Assembly: GCA_051654865.1 (NCBI GenBank)
Contig: JBOFYV010000039.1
Span: 1-15,774, forward strand
Reading direction: 5' to 3'
DNA from: JBOFOR01 sp051654865
GTDB lineage: Bacteria; Bacillota; Clostridia; Peptostreptococcales; Peptostreptococcaceae
Length of the DNA stretch: 15,774 nt
Part shown: positions 1 to 8,883 of the stretch, one piece after another
Numbering within the stretch: the first letter of the stretch is position 1
How the letters are laid out: each line of letters opens with the position of its first letter
Made by a program: the position numbers and the translations under genes
Notes under the pieces: generated by a model
The model's database searches: none
Seen by the model: only the letters and a program-made list of their open reading frames with translations
What the model was told of the DNA's origin: nothing

Positions 1-5
1 GGCAC

Positions 6-1259
6 TTGAATTTAACTTTGACAGATTATTTATTTTTAATGTCTATGACTGCTATATGGGCTACTCTAGCACTTAATATAGTACTAGCTATAAATGGATA
101 TATATATTATTTTAAGAGTTTGAATTTTAAGGACGAAAAATTAGACGAATATCCTTTTGTATCAATACTTGTACCAGCCCATAATGAAGGAATGGTAATA
201 GGAAAAACAGTAGAGTCACTGCTTCTACTTGACTATCCTATAGACAAAAGGGAACTAATAGTAATAAATGATAACTCAAGCGATGACTCAGCTAAAATAC
301 TAAGTGAAATTAAACATAGATACAAAAACTATGATTTTACAATAATAAATACTGACAGTATAACTGGAGGTAAAGGAAAATCAAATGCATTAAATATAGG
401 ATATGAATTAACTAAGGGAGAGTATATAGCCATATATGATGCAGACAATACTCCAGAGAGAACTGCACTTAGATATTTAATACAAACGATAGTAAGAGAT
501 GATAATCTAGGAGCGGTAATCGGAAAATTTAGAACTAGAAACAAAAAAAGAAATATTCTAACCAAATTTATTAATATAGAAACTCTAAGCTTTCAATGGA
601 TAGCACAGGCTGGAAGGAAAAATTTACTTGGTCTATGTACCATACCAGGTACGAATTTTGTACTTAGAAAATCTACCATTGAAAAAATAGGTGGATGGGA
701 TCCAAATGCTATAGCTGAGGATACTGAAATTAGCCTTAGAATATACAAGTTAGGCCAAAGTATCACTTATGTTCCACAATCAGTAACATGGGAACAAGAG
801 CCAGAGACAGTGAAAATATGGATAAAACAAAGAACTAGATGGGTAAAGGGAAATATATATGTGGTACTAAAATATATGAAAACTTTGTTTGAAGGAAAGC
901 AAAATAAGGCTATGTTTGATATTTTATACTTTTTCTCAGTATATTTTCTATTCTTGTTCTCGGTAGTAGTATCAGATGTAATATTTATTCTGGGATTATT
1001 TAATATTGTGGAAATAACAATTCCATTTAATTTCCTTTTGGTATGGTTACTTTCATATATATTATTTATTCTACAAGTCAGTATAACATTGACTATGGAA
1101 AAAGGTGAAGGTGGACTACAGAATATATTACTAGTAGCGCTTATGTATTTTACATATTCTCAACTATGGTTATTTGTAGCTATAAAAGGAATGATAGATC
1201 ACACAAAAGATGTACTATTTAAACGAGAGGTTAAATGGTATAAGACAGAACGATTTTAA
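6..1259 (+). CDS. Processive family 2 glycosyltransferase, cellulose-synthase (BcsA/CcsA) type, possibly 5'-partial
   Basis: This is probably the catalytic subunit that polymerises a beta-linked polysaccharide from a UDP-sugar and extrudes it across the membrane. The GT-A domain lies between an N-terminal membrane segment (about residues 8-33) and three C-terminal ones (about 305-332, 340-363, 370-396). Visible motifs are D89 in INDNSSDD, D145-x-D147 in YDADN, the base D239 in AEDTE, and Q275-x-x-R-W279, which marks processive synthases. The partner downstream is BcsB-like, favouring cellulose or a related glucan over poly-GlcNAc or hyaluronan, though the substrate cannot be read from sequence. 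There is no C-terminal PilZ domain, unlike Gram-negative BcsA. The TTG at 6 gives a plausible N-terminus, but the frame is open to the window edge, so the true start may lie upstream. Its stop codon overlaps the ribosome site of the next gene, consistent with one operon. Confidence 0.88.
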   Translation: MNLTLTDYLFLMSMTAIWATLALNIVLAINGYIYYFKSLNFKDEKLDEYPFVSILVPAHNEGMVIGKTVESLLLLDYPIDKRELIVINDNSSDDSAKILSEIKHRYKNYDFTIINTDSITGGKGKSNALNIGYELTKGEYIAIYDADNTPERTALRYLIQTIVRDDNLGAVIGKFRTRNKKRNILTKFINIETLSFQWIAQAGRKNLLGLCTIPGTNFVLRKSTIEKIGGWDPNAIAEDTEISLRIYKLGQSITYVPQSVTWEQEPETVKIWIKQRTRWVKGNIYVVLKYMKTLFEGKQNKAMFDILYFFSVYFLFLFSVVVSDVIFILGLFNIVEITIPFNFLLVWLLSYILFILQVSITLTMEKGEGGLQNILLVALMYFTYSQLWLFVAIKGMIDHTKDVLFKREVKWYKTERF

Positions 1260-1263
1260 GGAG
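1258..1263 (+). promoter_or_regulatory. Ribosome binding site setting the bcsB-like start
   Basis: AAGGAG lies across the stop codon of the glycosyltransferase. The ATG at 1264 abuts it and is too close to be used. The TTG at 1273, nine bases downstream, gives a lysine-led signal peptide, so it was chosen as the start. Confidence 0.7.
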
Positions 1264-1272
1264 ATGACAACG

Positions 1273-3345
1273 TTGAAAAAATATATAATACTATTAGCAA
1301 TGATAGTAATGGTGGCTATAAACACAAATATTACTTTTGCATATGATAATGTTGAGATATACAAACACAATCAAGATATCAATATGAATGGGGTAGTAAG
1401 TAAAACAGAAAGATTTTTTTATATATATGATAATTGGGATGCAAAAGAAGCTAAGTTTAATTTAGTATTTACAAAAAGTGAGCTATTAAACATAAGCCAA
1501 TCCACAATAACAGTTGAAGTAAATGGGACTAATGTTTTTTCAAAAAGATTAGATGGAAAGAAAGAATACAAGGATGAGATCCAAGTAAGTATACCCACTG
1601 ATTTATTAAAAAGTGGTCAAAACAGTTTAGTTATAAAAGCATATAAAACAATATCGGATAAAGTATGCCAAGATGATTCAAACACAGCTAACTGGCTAGT
1701 TGTCCATAAAGAATCAAATATAAACATAGCATATGATTATAAGCAAGTTGAAAACTCAATCAGCAAAATATCTGAAATATTCCCTCAAGTAAATCAAGGG
1801 AAAGTAGTTGATACGGTAATTGTACTACCAGACAACTCAACAAATGCTGAAATTGAAAGTGCTATGAACTTAAGTTTATATTTAGGTAAAAAGTTAAAAA
1901 ATCAAGATTTCAATTTAGATGTAAAGTTTGAATCGGAATTAAAAAACAAAGATAAAAATATTATTTATATTGGAAGTATAAATAATGCATCTAATGAAAT
2001 TAAAAAGCTATTTTCTCAAAATGAAATTGATGAACTAGGAAATAGATCGATAATAAAAATATCTGACTCTCCATATACAAAACAATACAAGAAAGTATTA
2101 GCTATTATACACAACAATGATAAAGCATTAAAAACAGCAACAAAACTATTAACTGGAGAAGAATTAACTAAAAATATAAATAGTCAAAGTATATATGTAC
2201 AAGAAGATACTGATGCAGATGAAATATATACAAAAAAGAATTATTCTAACATATCATTTAAAGATATGGGATATGGAGACTCATTATTAGAGGGGCCATT
2301 TACACAGGAGACAACATATGAAATAGTTATACCTAAGGGGAAACTATCTAGCACAAATACTGTTTTAAATTTAGATTTTAGATATTCTAAAAACCTTGAT
2401 TTTGAAAGATCATTAGTGACAGTATACTTAAATGATGCTCCTATAGGTAGCAAAAAATTATCTAAGGAAAATGCAGACAATGATAGTTTGAGTATTAATG
2501 TACCTAAGGATCAGCTAAATAAATCATATTATCAAGTTAAGGTTAAGTTTAACCTAAAAATCAAAGATATGGAATGTGTAACTAGAGATGTAGATAGCCC
2601 ATGGGCATATGTACTTAATACATCTGAATTTAATTTTAAATATAAGGATAAAATAAGCACTGATTTAAAATTATATCCATACCCATTTGTAAATGAAGAA
2701 TTATTAAATAATGTAGATTTAGTAATTGGGAACAATATTACATCAGACAGACTTACAAATATAGCTAATATAGTAGGTTATATAGGTAGAGATGTAAAAT
2801 ACAACAACAATCAAATAAATGTAATTAGCGAAGAAGAATTTAAAAATAGAAAAGAAGATAAAAACACTATCATAGTAGGTACACCATCTGATAATAGTGT
2901 AGTTAGAGAAATAAATGATGAGTTGTTTATAAAGTATGATGATAGCTTTAAGGAGTTTGTAAGCAATGATAAGGTAAAACTTTTTGAAGATGGATATAGT
3001 GATAATTTATCTACAGTACAATTAATTCCTACAAAAAATAATACAAACTATTTAGTAGTAAGTGCAGTTAATGAAGCAGAGCTTAATGTTGCTATTAGGC
3101 ACTTAACAGACTCATTAGATATGAGTAAACTTGAAATGGATTCTTCATTAATAAGTGGATCTAAAATAGAGAACTTTAGATTCAAAGAAACAAAAAATGA
3201 TTTAGATAGTAATGTTAAGGAAGATGAAAAATCATATAACTTTACTAATGAGACTATTACATTTATGATAATAGCAGTTGTGCTAATATTTATGTTAGGA
3301 ATAACAGTATTTTTATTAATCAAAAAACACAAAAACAATAAATAA
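1273..3345 (+). CDS. bcsB: BcsB-like cellulose synthase partner protein, membrane anchored
   Basis: 690 residues from the TTG start. A signal peptide (about 1-23, ending ITFA) leads into a large extracytoplasmic region, followed by one C-terminal membrane helix (about 662-683) and a basic tail. The layout matches BcsB: two repeats of a carbohydrate-binding jelly-roll followed by a flavodoxin-like domain. Jelly-roll 1 is roughly 27-154, with VEVNG and the NWLVVHKES end. The first flavodoxin-like region is about 180-310, the second jelly-roll about 325-460 (VYLNDAPIGSKKL, SPWAYVLNTSEF), and the second flavodoxin-like part runs to about 640. In Gram-negatives BcsB is periplasmic and activates BcsA through its C-terminal anchor helix. 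Here it would sit on the outer face of the cell membrane and guide the nascent glucan into the wall. It follows the synthase with a 13-base gap and precedes the hydrolase-like gene by 9 bases. Confidence 0.85.
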   Translation: MKKYIILLAMIVMVAINTNITFAYDNVEIYKHNQDINMNGVVSKTERFFYIYDNWDAKEAKFNLVFTKSELLNISQSTITVEVNGTNVFSKRLDGKKEYKDEIQVSIPTDLLKSGQNSLVIKAYKTISDKVCQDDSNTANWLVVHKESNINIAYDYKQVENSISKISEIFPQVNQGKVVDTVIVLPDNSTNAEIESAMNLSLYLGKKLKNQDFNLDVKFESELKNKDKNIIYIGSINNASNEIKKLFSQNEIDELGNRSIIKISDSPYTKQYKKVLAIIHNNDKALKTATKLLTGEELTKNINSQSIYVQEDTDADEIYTKKNYSNISFKDMGYGDSLLEGPFTQETTYEIVIPKGKLSSTNTVLNLDFRYSKNLDFERSLVTVYLNDAPIGSKKLSKENADNDSLSINVPKDQLNKSYYQVKVKFNLKIKDMECVTRDVDSPWAYVLNTSEFNFKYKDKISTDLKLYPYPFVNEELLNNVDLVIGNNITSDRLTNIANIVGYIGRDVKYNNNQINVISEEEFKNRKEDKNTIIVGTPSDNSVVREINDELFIKYDDSFKEFVSNDKVKLFEDGYSDNLSTVQLIPTKNNTNYLVVSAVNEAELNVAIRHLTDSLDMSKLEMDSSLISGSKIENFRFKETKNDLDSNVKEDEKSYNFTNETITFMIIAVVLIFMLGITVFLLIKKHKNNK

Positions 3346-3354
3346 GGTGAATAA

Positions 3355-4398
3355 ATGAAAATTAATAAAAGGATTATCGTAGTAGCAATAGTATTTTTAT
3401 TTTTTTCTTTAGCCATAATATTTGCACAAAGTGGACTTAGAGAAAATAATTATAGTGAGAAATTAAAATCAATAAACTTAGCCACAGATTATGAAATAGA
3501 CCAGGTACTAAAAGATATAAAACTAGTAGACTGCAATACTGTAAATGTGCCTGTTGTCATAAATATACCAAATACAAAATCTAATAATTTACAAATAGAT
3601 GAGTATAGCAAAGAAAAAGCTATAAAACTAATAAAAATACTAAATAAAAAGAACATAAATGTTATACTAGAAGCTTTTCCATGGATAAACAATGGTAGCG
3701 AGTATGAAACAGAATACAATCCAGAGAATAAGAACCAGTTTTTTAGAGATTGGAAAGGCGTACTATCTACTTTAGTAAATGATATAGCTAATCCATATAA
3801 TGTTGATGTGATGAATGTTGCTTCAAACTTTGTTATGTTAGAGTCATATGAAGATAGTTGGTGTGACATAATCAGTTATGTAAGAGAGATTTATAATGGT
3901 CAAATAACCTACAAAACATCTTGGTGGTATACTGCAAGTTGGGATGAGGAAAGTTTGATTAGATATGAAAATAAATTGAATAATAAGCTATTTTCCAAGG
4001 TGGATTTCATATCCATTGCATCATATTTTGAACTAAGTGAAAAAGCAACTAATACAGTAGATGAGTTAACTAATGCTCTTAGGGGGACAACTATACACAA
4101 CAGAAATCAAAATATTGAACAAGAAATTAAGAATTTTTATGACAAATATAAAAAGCCTATATTTTTTGGTGAGTTAGGATTTCCAAGAACGGAAAATGCA
4201 GCAACTCAACCTTGGAATCATCTAGTATCAGATATTGAAAATGATGAAGAACAGGCTCGATGTTTTGAAAGTTATAAAAGAGTGTTTAAAGATGCAGATT
4301 ATATAAAAGGATTCTCAGTATTTGCAATGGGTAACAAGGGAGAAGATAAATTATATTATCCATCAAAACAAAGTATAAAAGTAATATCTAGCTGGTAA
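3355..4398 (+). CDS. Membrane-anchored clan GH-A glycoside hydrolase-like protein (GH113/GH5-like)
   Basis: 347 residues with an N-terminal signal or anchor helix (about 6-24) and one TIM-barrel-like domain. Strand-end patterns resemble GH113 or GH5-type enzymes: VILEAFPW (103-110), DVMNVASNF (151-159), ITYKTSWW (184-191), VDFISIASYF (216-225) and KKPIFFGELGFP (266-277). E273 fits the clan GH-A nucleophile. At the acid/base position, where the family normally has a Gly-Thr/Asn-Glu pattern, the protein reads Ala-Ser-Asn158. A nearby E163 might substitute, or the protein may be a non-catalytic glycan-binding partner. Position in the operon matches BcsZ or the clostridial CcsZ endoglucanase, which trims or edits the nascent glucan. 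The start is supported by AAGGTG six bases upstream of the ATG. A GC-rich hairpin follows the stop, so this is probably the last gene of the operon. Confidence 0.75.
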   Translation: MKINKRIIVVAIVFLFFSLAIIFAQSGLRENNYSEKLKSINLATDYEIDQVLKDIKLVDCNTVNVPVVINIPNTKSNNLQIDEYSKEKAIKLIKILNKKNINVILEAFPWINNGSEYETEYNPENKNQFFRDWKGVLSTLVNDIANPYNVDVMNVASNFVMLESYEDSWCDIISYVREIYNGQITYKTSWWYTASWDEESLIRYENKLNNKLFSKVDFISIASYFELSEKATNTVDELTNALRGTTIHNRNQNIEQEIKNFYDKYKKPIFFGELGFPRTENAATQPWNHLVSDIENDEEQARCFESYKRVFKDADYIKGFSVFAMGNKGEDKLYYPSKQSIKVISSW

Positions 4399-4413
4399 CA
4401 TTTTTCAACATAT

Positions 4414-4458
4414 TAGCACCCCCGGGGGTCCTTAAGTTAAGGACCCCCGGGGGTGCTA
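4414..4458 (+). terminator. 45-base GC-rich palindrome, copy 1; probable intrinsic terminator
   Basis: A perfect inverted repeat (22 bp per arm, central G at 4436) starts 16 bases after the hydrolase stop. Each arm contains ACCCCCGGGGGT, itself a 12-base palindrome, so the arms could also fold separately. A T-rich run, ATTTGTTTGT, follows, consistent with termination of the polysaccharide operon on the + strand. The same 45 bases recur without a mismatch at 8727-8771. Such GC-rich sequence stands out sharply here. Confidence 0.75.
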
Positions 4459-4540
4459 TTTGTTTGTAGGTTTAACGTATAAATACTGAAGTAAAGTCAT
4501 ATACAATAACTAAGTAAAAAATAAAAATGGGGGGGATAAT

Positions 4541-7500
4541 ATGCATAATAAAAAATGGTCAAAGCAATTAAAAAAATCATTAACAATAATAATGATTACA
4601 GCAATGATGTTACCCAATATAGGACATGCACTGTCACCAAATGAGTACTTAGAAAAGAATTCGCCAGATTTTACAAAGCAACAACTAAGCAAAAGTCTAA
4701 ATACAGAGTTAAAAGCAGAAAGAGCAGTAATCCAAGAAGGAGTAGATACAAAAACAGACAAGTTAGTACCTATAATAGTAGAATTTAAATCAGATCCTTT
4801 AGTTCAATCTAAAAAAACACAATCAAAAATGTCAGTAAAACAAAAATCAAAATTAGATAATATAAATAAAGAACATGAAGAATTTAAAAAATTCATAAAC
4901 AACTCAGACGGCCCTACTCAATTTTCAAATAAATCCAAAGTAGAACATGAATACAAAAACACATTTAACGGTGTATCAATGCAAATAAAAGGTACAGATA
5001 TAGAAAAACTATTAGAAAGTAATGTAGTAAAAGCTATATGGCTAGATGAAGCTGTAGAACTAGAACTTCCAAAAGAAACAAAATCAGAGCAAGTTACCCC
5101 ATTTATGAGTAGTAGTAGACCGTTAATAGGGGTAGATAAGCTTCATGCAGAAGGTATAAAAGGTGCAGGTATAAATGTAGGAGTAATAGATACTGGTATA
5201 GATCACAATCATCCAGATTTAAAAAGCAACTACAAAGGAGAGAAGCAACCAGGAAAATCTATGGACGAAACAAAAGGTTGGGACTTTGTAGATAATGACT
5301 CAGATCCAATGGAAACTACATATAAGGATTGGCAAGGTAGTGGATATCCTGAACTAAATCCAGACACAGGAACTGAATACTATACATCTCATGGTACTCA
5401 CGTATCAGGAACAGTAGCAGGAACAGGGGAAAATGATAAGTCTGAATTTGCTACAGTAGGAGTTGCTCCAGAAGCTAATTTATATGGATACAGAGTACTA
5501 GGACCATATGGAAGAGGAGCTACATCAGATATAGTAGCAGCTATAGAAAAATCTGTAGAAGATGGAATGGATGTAATAAATTTATCACTAGGTGCAAGTA
5601 TAAATGATCCATTATATCCAACGGCAGTAGCTACAAATAATGCTATGCTTTCTGGTGTTGTGACAGTAATATCTAACGGAAACTCAGGACCATCTCCTGG
5701 TACAGTAGGAACACCTGGAACAGCTCCACTACCTATATCAGTAGGAGCAAGTACTACAGCTATAAAGATAGCTAAGTTCAAAGTAGAAGCATCAAACAAC
5801 ATATCTACAAATGGTAGATTATTAGCTAGAGACTTTACAAGCGATTTAGCTAAAATAGGAGAAGGAGAAATAGTATTCTGTGGATATGGAGAAGAAGATG
5901 ATTTTTCTAATGTAAATGGCAAAATAGCGTTAATTGAAAGAGGAAATCTAGCTCTAAATCAAAAAGTAATAAATGCGAAAAAAGCAGGTGCAAAAGCTGT
6001 CATATTATTCAATAATGTAGATGGAGAAATAGAACATTATTTAGGAGAAAGTAAAGAATTTATACCAGCAGTATCTATAGATAAAGCTACTGGTCAAAAA
6101 CTAAAAGCAGCATTAGAATCACAACAAAAAATAACTACAAAAATTAATTTAACAGAATACACAAATACTCAAGCAGATTTATTAGCAGATTTTAGTTCAC
6201 GTGGTCCGGTAAACAATGGTGATATAAAACCAGACGTAGTAGCTCCAGGTGTATCTATAATGTCTTCTTATCCAGAGTATATAAATCATCCAGAAGATGG
6301 AGAGGATTATTCAGAAGCATATTCAAGAATAAGTGGAACAAGTATGGCAGCACCTCATGTAACAGGATTATCAGCTTTAGTATTATCTCAGCATAAAGAC
6401 TACAATGCATTTGATGTAAAGTTAGCACTTATGAACACTAGTGATGATTTAGCTCAAAAATATGGAGTAAATGAAGTTGGAGCAGGTAGAATAAATGCAA
6501 TTGACGCAGTAAAATCACAAGTAGTTATAAAAAATAAAGACACATCTCAAACTGTAGATGAAAATGGAGAAGTAGTAGAAATAGAGCATGAAACAGGTGC
6601 ACTATCATTTGGAACAAAAGGAATGTCTAATAATAACACACTTCTTAAAGATGAACTTATTATAAAAAATAATACTAATAAAACTCAAACTTATGATGTA
6701 TCAGTAGAATATGTTACTCCAAGTCAAAAAAATGGAGCACAAGACGCTGTAAAAAATAAGGTGAAACTAGATGTTAAAAGCACTGCATTAGCAAGTAAAA
6801 ATAGTGAAACTAAACTAGGTGTAACATTAACAATACCTGGTAATGCAGAACAAGGAGTATATCAAGGATACGTAAAATTAGTGAATACTAGAGATAAATC
6901 AGAGACACATAATATTCCATTTAGTGTGAAATATGTAGAGGCAGGAATAGCTCCAATACAGCTATTTACTAATAGTGTAACTAATGATTTAGATTGGGTA
7001 CATCCATGGCTAACTCCAGGGTTAGGAAGTTATGTAAAAATTAATACTCCAGTAGAAAAAATAGATATAGTAGTAAGAGATTATGCTACAAATAAACTTA
7101 TAGGATATAGAGGATCATTAGATGCAAGTATGCTTATACCAGACTATACTTATCAATTAAGAGATGCTCTTGATATGTTACTTATGGTTTATCCTGTAAA
7201 TGAAAATAATAAGAAATCATCTGTACCTATAAAATTAGATGAAGGAAAGTATAAGTTAGAATTTATAGCAACTGATAAAGAAGGAAACAAAACAGCTAAA
7301 TCACAGGCATTTATAGTAGACAATACACCAGCTCAAACTACAGAAGTAAGCCGCAAAGGTGGAGTATATGAAGTAGATGAAAGCATGTTTACTACAGAAA
7401 AAGATAACTCAGGAGTAGAGCACAATGCATTCTGGGTAAATGGAAAAGTAAGTGATGAAGGTATAAAAGCATTACAAGATATAGGATTTGATGCAAAACT

Positions 7501-8719
7501 ATCTCATATGTCAATGCAAGCAACAGTAAATGGTCGTCCATATACTACATTTAGAATAAATGATGATGGAAGCTACAAGTTTGGTATAACAATGGAAGAC
7601 TTAGAATATGGTGCTATGGAATTAAGAACATTACCATTAGATATAGCAGGTTCATTAAACTACAACCTTGTACCTAAGTACTTCTTTATAAAAACAGGTT
7701 CACCATATATATATACTAAGTCTAACAAAGAGGAAGTAAAAGAAGGTGAAGATGTAACAATAACAATGGATGTTAACAACATAAAAGATGCAAGCACATT
7801 TGATTTAAATTTAGAGTATATAAGTGGATATAAGCTATTAGATGTGAAGCTAAATGAAAAAGCTAAGCAATTATTAGATGAAAAAGGATATACAGCAGAA
7901 TTAACTCATACAGATGACAATTCATCATATATGGGTAATGTAGCAATAGATGTACAAATAAAAGATAAAGATGGTAACAAAGTAAATATAGATGGAGATA
8001 TACCATTAGTAGATGCAACATTTAAATTAGAAGATGATACTAATATGGATATGTATGCATCATATTTCCTAGCATTCCAACCAAAAATAAAAGACAAAGA
8101 TGGAAATAGTGTAAAAGTAGAGCAAAGAATAATGTACGATACTATAATGAACAAGCAAACATCATCATCAATAAGAACAGGAGAACCTGCAGAGGGTATA
8201 ATTGATTCTGGAAGATATGATTTAGAAAACTTTACTAAATACACAAGTGTGAAGGATAGTAAAGGTAACGTATATCCAATTAAATTTGATGATTCAGAAA
8301 TGAAATACTATGCAAAAAATTTACCACTTAGCGAAGAGGTATTTACACTAGTATCAAATGTACCAGGGCATTTCAAAAACCACTCACAATCAAAATTATA
8401 TAGAAATGTAAATGGAGAATTAGTAGGAAAGAACTCTTTCTTATATTATGAATATGCATCATTAGCAGGAGACGCAAATTCAGATGGAGTAATAGATTTA
8501 AAAGATGCTCAGTTAGTAGCTGATTCATATGGTCAAACTAATAATATTGAAGGTAAAGACTTTAACTTTGACGGCAAAGTGAACAATACTGATATGGGAT
8601 ATATAGTGAAGAATTATCAAATAATGAATCCACAAGACGAAAATGCTCAACAACCAGTAGAAGATAAAGATGGATCAAAATTAAAAGCAATATTAGATAA
8701 AGTAGGATACAAAGAATAG
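4541..8719 (+). CDS. Secreted S8 subtilisin-family protease with PA, cohesin-like and dockerin domains
   Basis: 1392 residues. Signal peptide about 1-30 (ending GHA), then an I9-type inhibitor propeptide about 74-177. The catalytic domain spans about 195-660: D217 in VGVIDTG, H284 in SHGTHVSG, oxyanion N381 in SNGNSG, S601 in SGTSMAAPH. A PA domain (about 440-525) is inserted between oxyanion and serine regions, as in lactocepin and C5a-peptidase types. Next come an Fn3-like region (about 686-797), beta-rich modules (about 800-1055), a cohesin-like segment (about 1062-1180) and a dockerin (1308-1362). The dockerin has two calcium loops, D1311/N1313/D1315/D1322 and D1340/N1342/D1344/D1351. There is no LPXTG or C-terminal membrane helix, so attachment may depend on dockerin-cohesin contact. 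All catalytic residues are present. The substrate is unknown. A run of seven G (4529-4535) is the ribosome site. TATAAA at 4478-4483 is a weak -10 candidate. Palindromes flank the gene, so it is probably monocistronic. Confidence 0.9.
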   Translation: MHNKKWSKQLKKSLTIIMITAMMLPNIGHALSPNEYLEKNSPDFTKQQLSKSLNTELKAERAVIQEGVDTKTDKLVPIIVEFKSDPLVQSKKTQSKMSVKQKSKLDNINKEHEEFKKFINNSDGPTQFSNKSKVEHEYKNTFNGVSMQIKGTDIEKLLESNVVKAIWLDEAVELELPKETKSEQVTPFMSSSRPLIGVDKLHAEGIKGAGINVGVIDTGIDHNHPDLKSNYKGEKQPGKSMDETKGWDFVDNDSDPMETTYKDWQGSGYPELNPDTGTEYYTSHGTHVSGTVAGTGENDKSEFATVGVAPEANLYGYRVLGPYGRGATSDIVAAIEKSVEDGMDVINLSLGASINDPLYPTAVATNNAMLSGVVTVISNGNSGPSPGTVGTPGTAPLPISVGASTTAIKIAKFKVEASNNISTNGRLLARDFTSDLAKIGEGEIVFCGYGEEDDFSNVNGKIALIERGNLALNQKVINAKKAGAKAVILFNNVDGEIEHYLGESKEFIPAVSIDKATGQKLKAALESQQKITTKINLTEYTNTQADLLADFSSRGPVNNGDIKPDVVAPGVSIMSSYPEYINHPEDGEDYSEAYSRISGTSMAAPHVTGLSALVLSQHKDYNAFDVKLALMNTSDDLAQKYGVNEVGAGRINAIDAVKSQVVIKNKDTSQTVDENGEVVEIEHETGALSFGTKGMSNNNTLLKDELIIKNNTNKTQTYDVSVEYVTPSQKNGAQDAVKNKVKLDVKSTALASKNSETKLGVTLTIPGNAEQGVYQGYVKLVNTRDKSETHNIPFSVKYVEAGIAPIQLFTNSVTNDLDWVHPWLTPGLGSYVKINTPVEKIDIVVRDYATNKLIGYRGSLDASMLIPDYTYQLRDALDMLLMVYPVNENNKKSSVPIKLDEGKYKLEFIATDKEGNKTAKSQAFIVDNTPAQTTEVSRKGGVYEVDESMFTTEKDNSGVEHNAFWVNGKVSDEGIKALQDIGFDAKLSHMSMQATVNGRPYTTFRINDDGSYKFGITMEDLEYGAMELRTLPLDIAGSLNYNLVPKYFFIKTGSPYIYTKSNKEEVKEGEDVTITMDVNNIKDASTFDLNLEYISGYKLLDVKLNEKAKQLLDEKGYTAELTHTDDNSSYMGNVAIDVQIKDKDGNKVNIDGDIPLVDATFKLEDDTNMDMYASYFLAFQPKIKDKDGNSVKVEQRIMYDTIMNKQTSSSIRTGEPAEGIIDSGRYDLENFTKYTSVKDSKGNVYPIKFDDSEMKYYAKNLPLSEEVFTLVSNVPGHFKNHSQSKLYRNVNGELVGKNSFLYYEYASLAGDANSDGVIDLKDAQLVADSYGQTNNIEGKDFNFDGKVNNTDMGYIVKNYQIMNPQDENAQQPVEDKDGSKLKAILDKVGYKE

Positions 8720-8726
8720 CTGATAG

Positions 8727-8771
8727 TAGCACCCCCGGGGGTCCTTAAGTTAAGGACCCCCGGGGGTGCTA
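8727..8771 (+). terminator. 45-base GC-rich palindrome, copy 2; probable intrinsic terminator
   Basis: Base-for-base identical to the copy at 4414-4458, centred on G8749 and starting 8 bases after the protease stop. Only a short T run (8774-8777) follows, so termination may be weaker. Its position right after a stop codon supports a terminator role. The exact identity suggests a dispersed repeat, or conversion between the two copies. Confidence 0.7.
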
Positions 8772-8796
8772 GCTTTTGAAAAAAATAATTAGTAAA

Positions 8797-8825
8797 TTGA
8801 CTACTAGCATAAAAGTGATTACAAA
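8797..8825 (+). promoter_or_regulatory. Sigma-A-type promoter candidate for the DUF368/PopT gene
   Basis: TTGACT (8797-8802), a 17-base spacer, and TACAAA (8820-8825). It lies downstream of the palindromic terminator and about 60 bases upstream of the gene start, so the gene is probably transcribed separately from the protease. Confidence 0.5.
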
Positions 8826-8872
8826 TGATAAAATATATCTTGTTGTACTTAATGTTAGAAATAAAACCTTAC

Positions 8873-8880
8873 AGGAGGTG
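8873..8880 (+). promoter_or_regulatory. Strong ribosome site deciding the DUF368/PopT start
   Basis: AGGAGGTG ends three bases before the ATG at 8884. The frame stays open up to a TTG at 8776, but the extra 36 residues are not typical of the family and the TTG at 8776 lies just after the terminator with no ribosome site. The ATG is therefore preferred. Confidence 0.85.
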
Positions 8881-8883
8881 TTT

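Noticed and set aside
1210..1272. Longer N-terminus for the bcsB-like protein from a TTG at 1210 or ATG at 1264
   Set aside because: The first lies deep in the upstream gene; the second abuts the AAGGAG site. TTG at 1273 has proper spacing and starts the signal peptide.
3048..4100. Minus-strand open frames opposite the bcsB-like 3' end and the hydrolase gene
   Set aside because: They mirror AT-rich + strand coding sequence, have no initiation signals and match no family pattern.
5398..5922. 174-codon open frame on the minus strand inside the protease gene
   Set aside because: It lies opposite the conserved catalytic domain, has no ribosome site, and its product is low in recognisable structure. 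The + strand frame carries the catalytic His and other motifs.
4414..8771. The palindromes as ends of a transposon or insertion sequence
   Set aside because: No transposase or integrase lies between them, no target-site duplication is evident, and each sits just after a stop codon as terminators do.
8776..8883. N-terminal extension of the DUF368 protein from TTG at 8776
   Set aside because: The start sits beside the terminator hairpin, lacks a ribosome site and overlaps the promoter; the ATG at 8884 has AGGAGGTG and a family-typical N-terminus.
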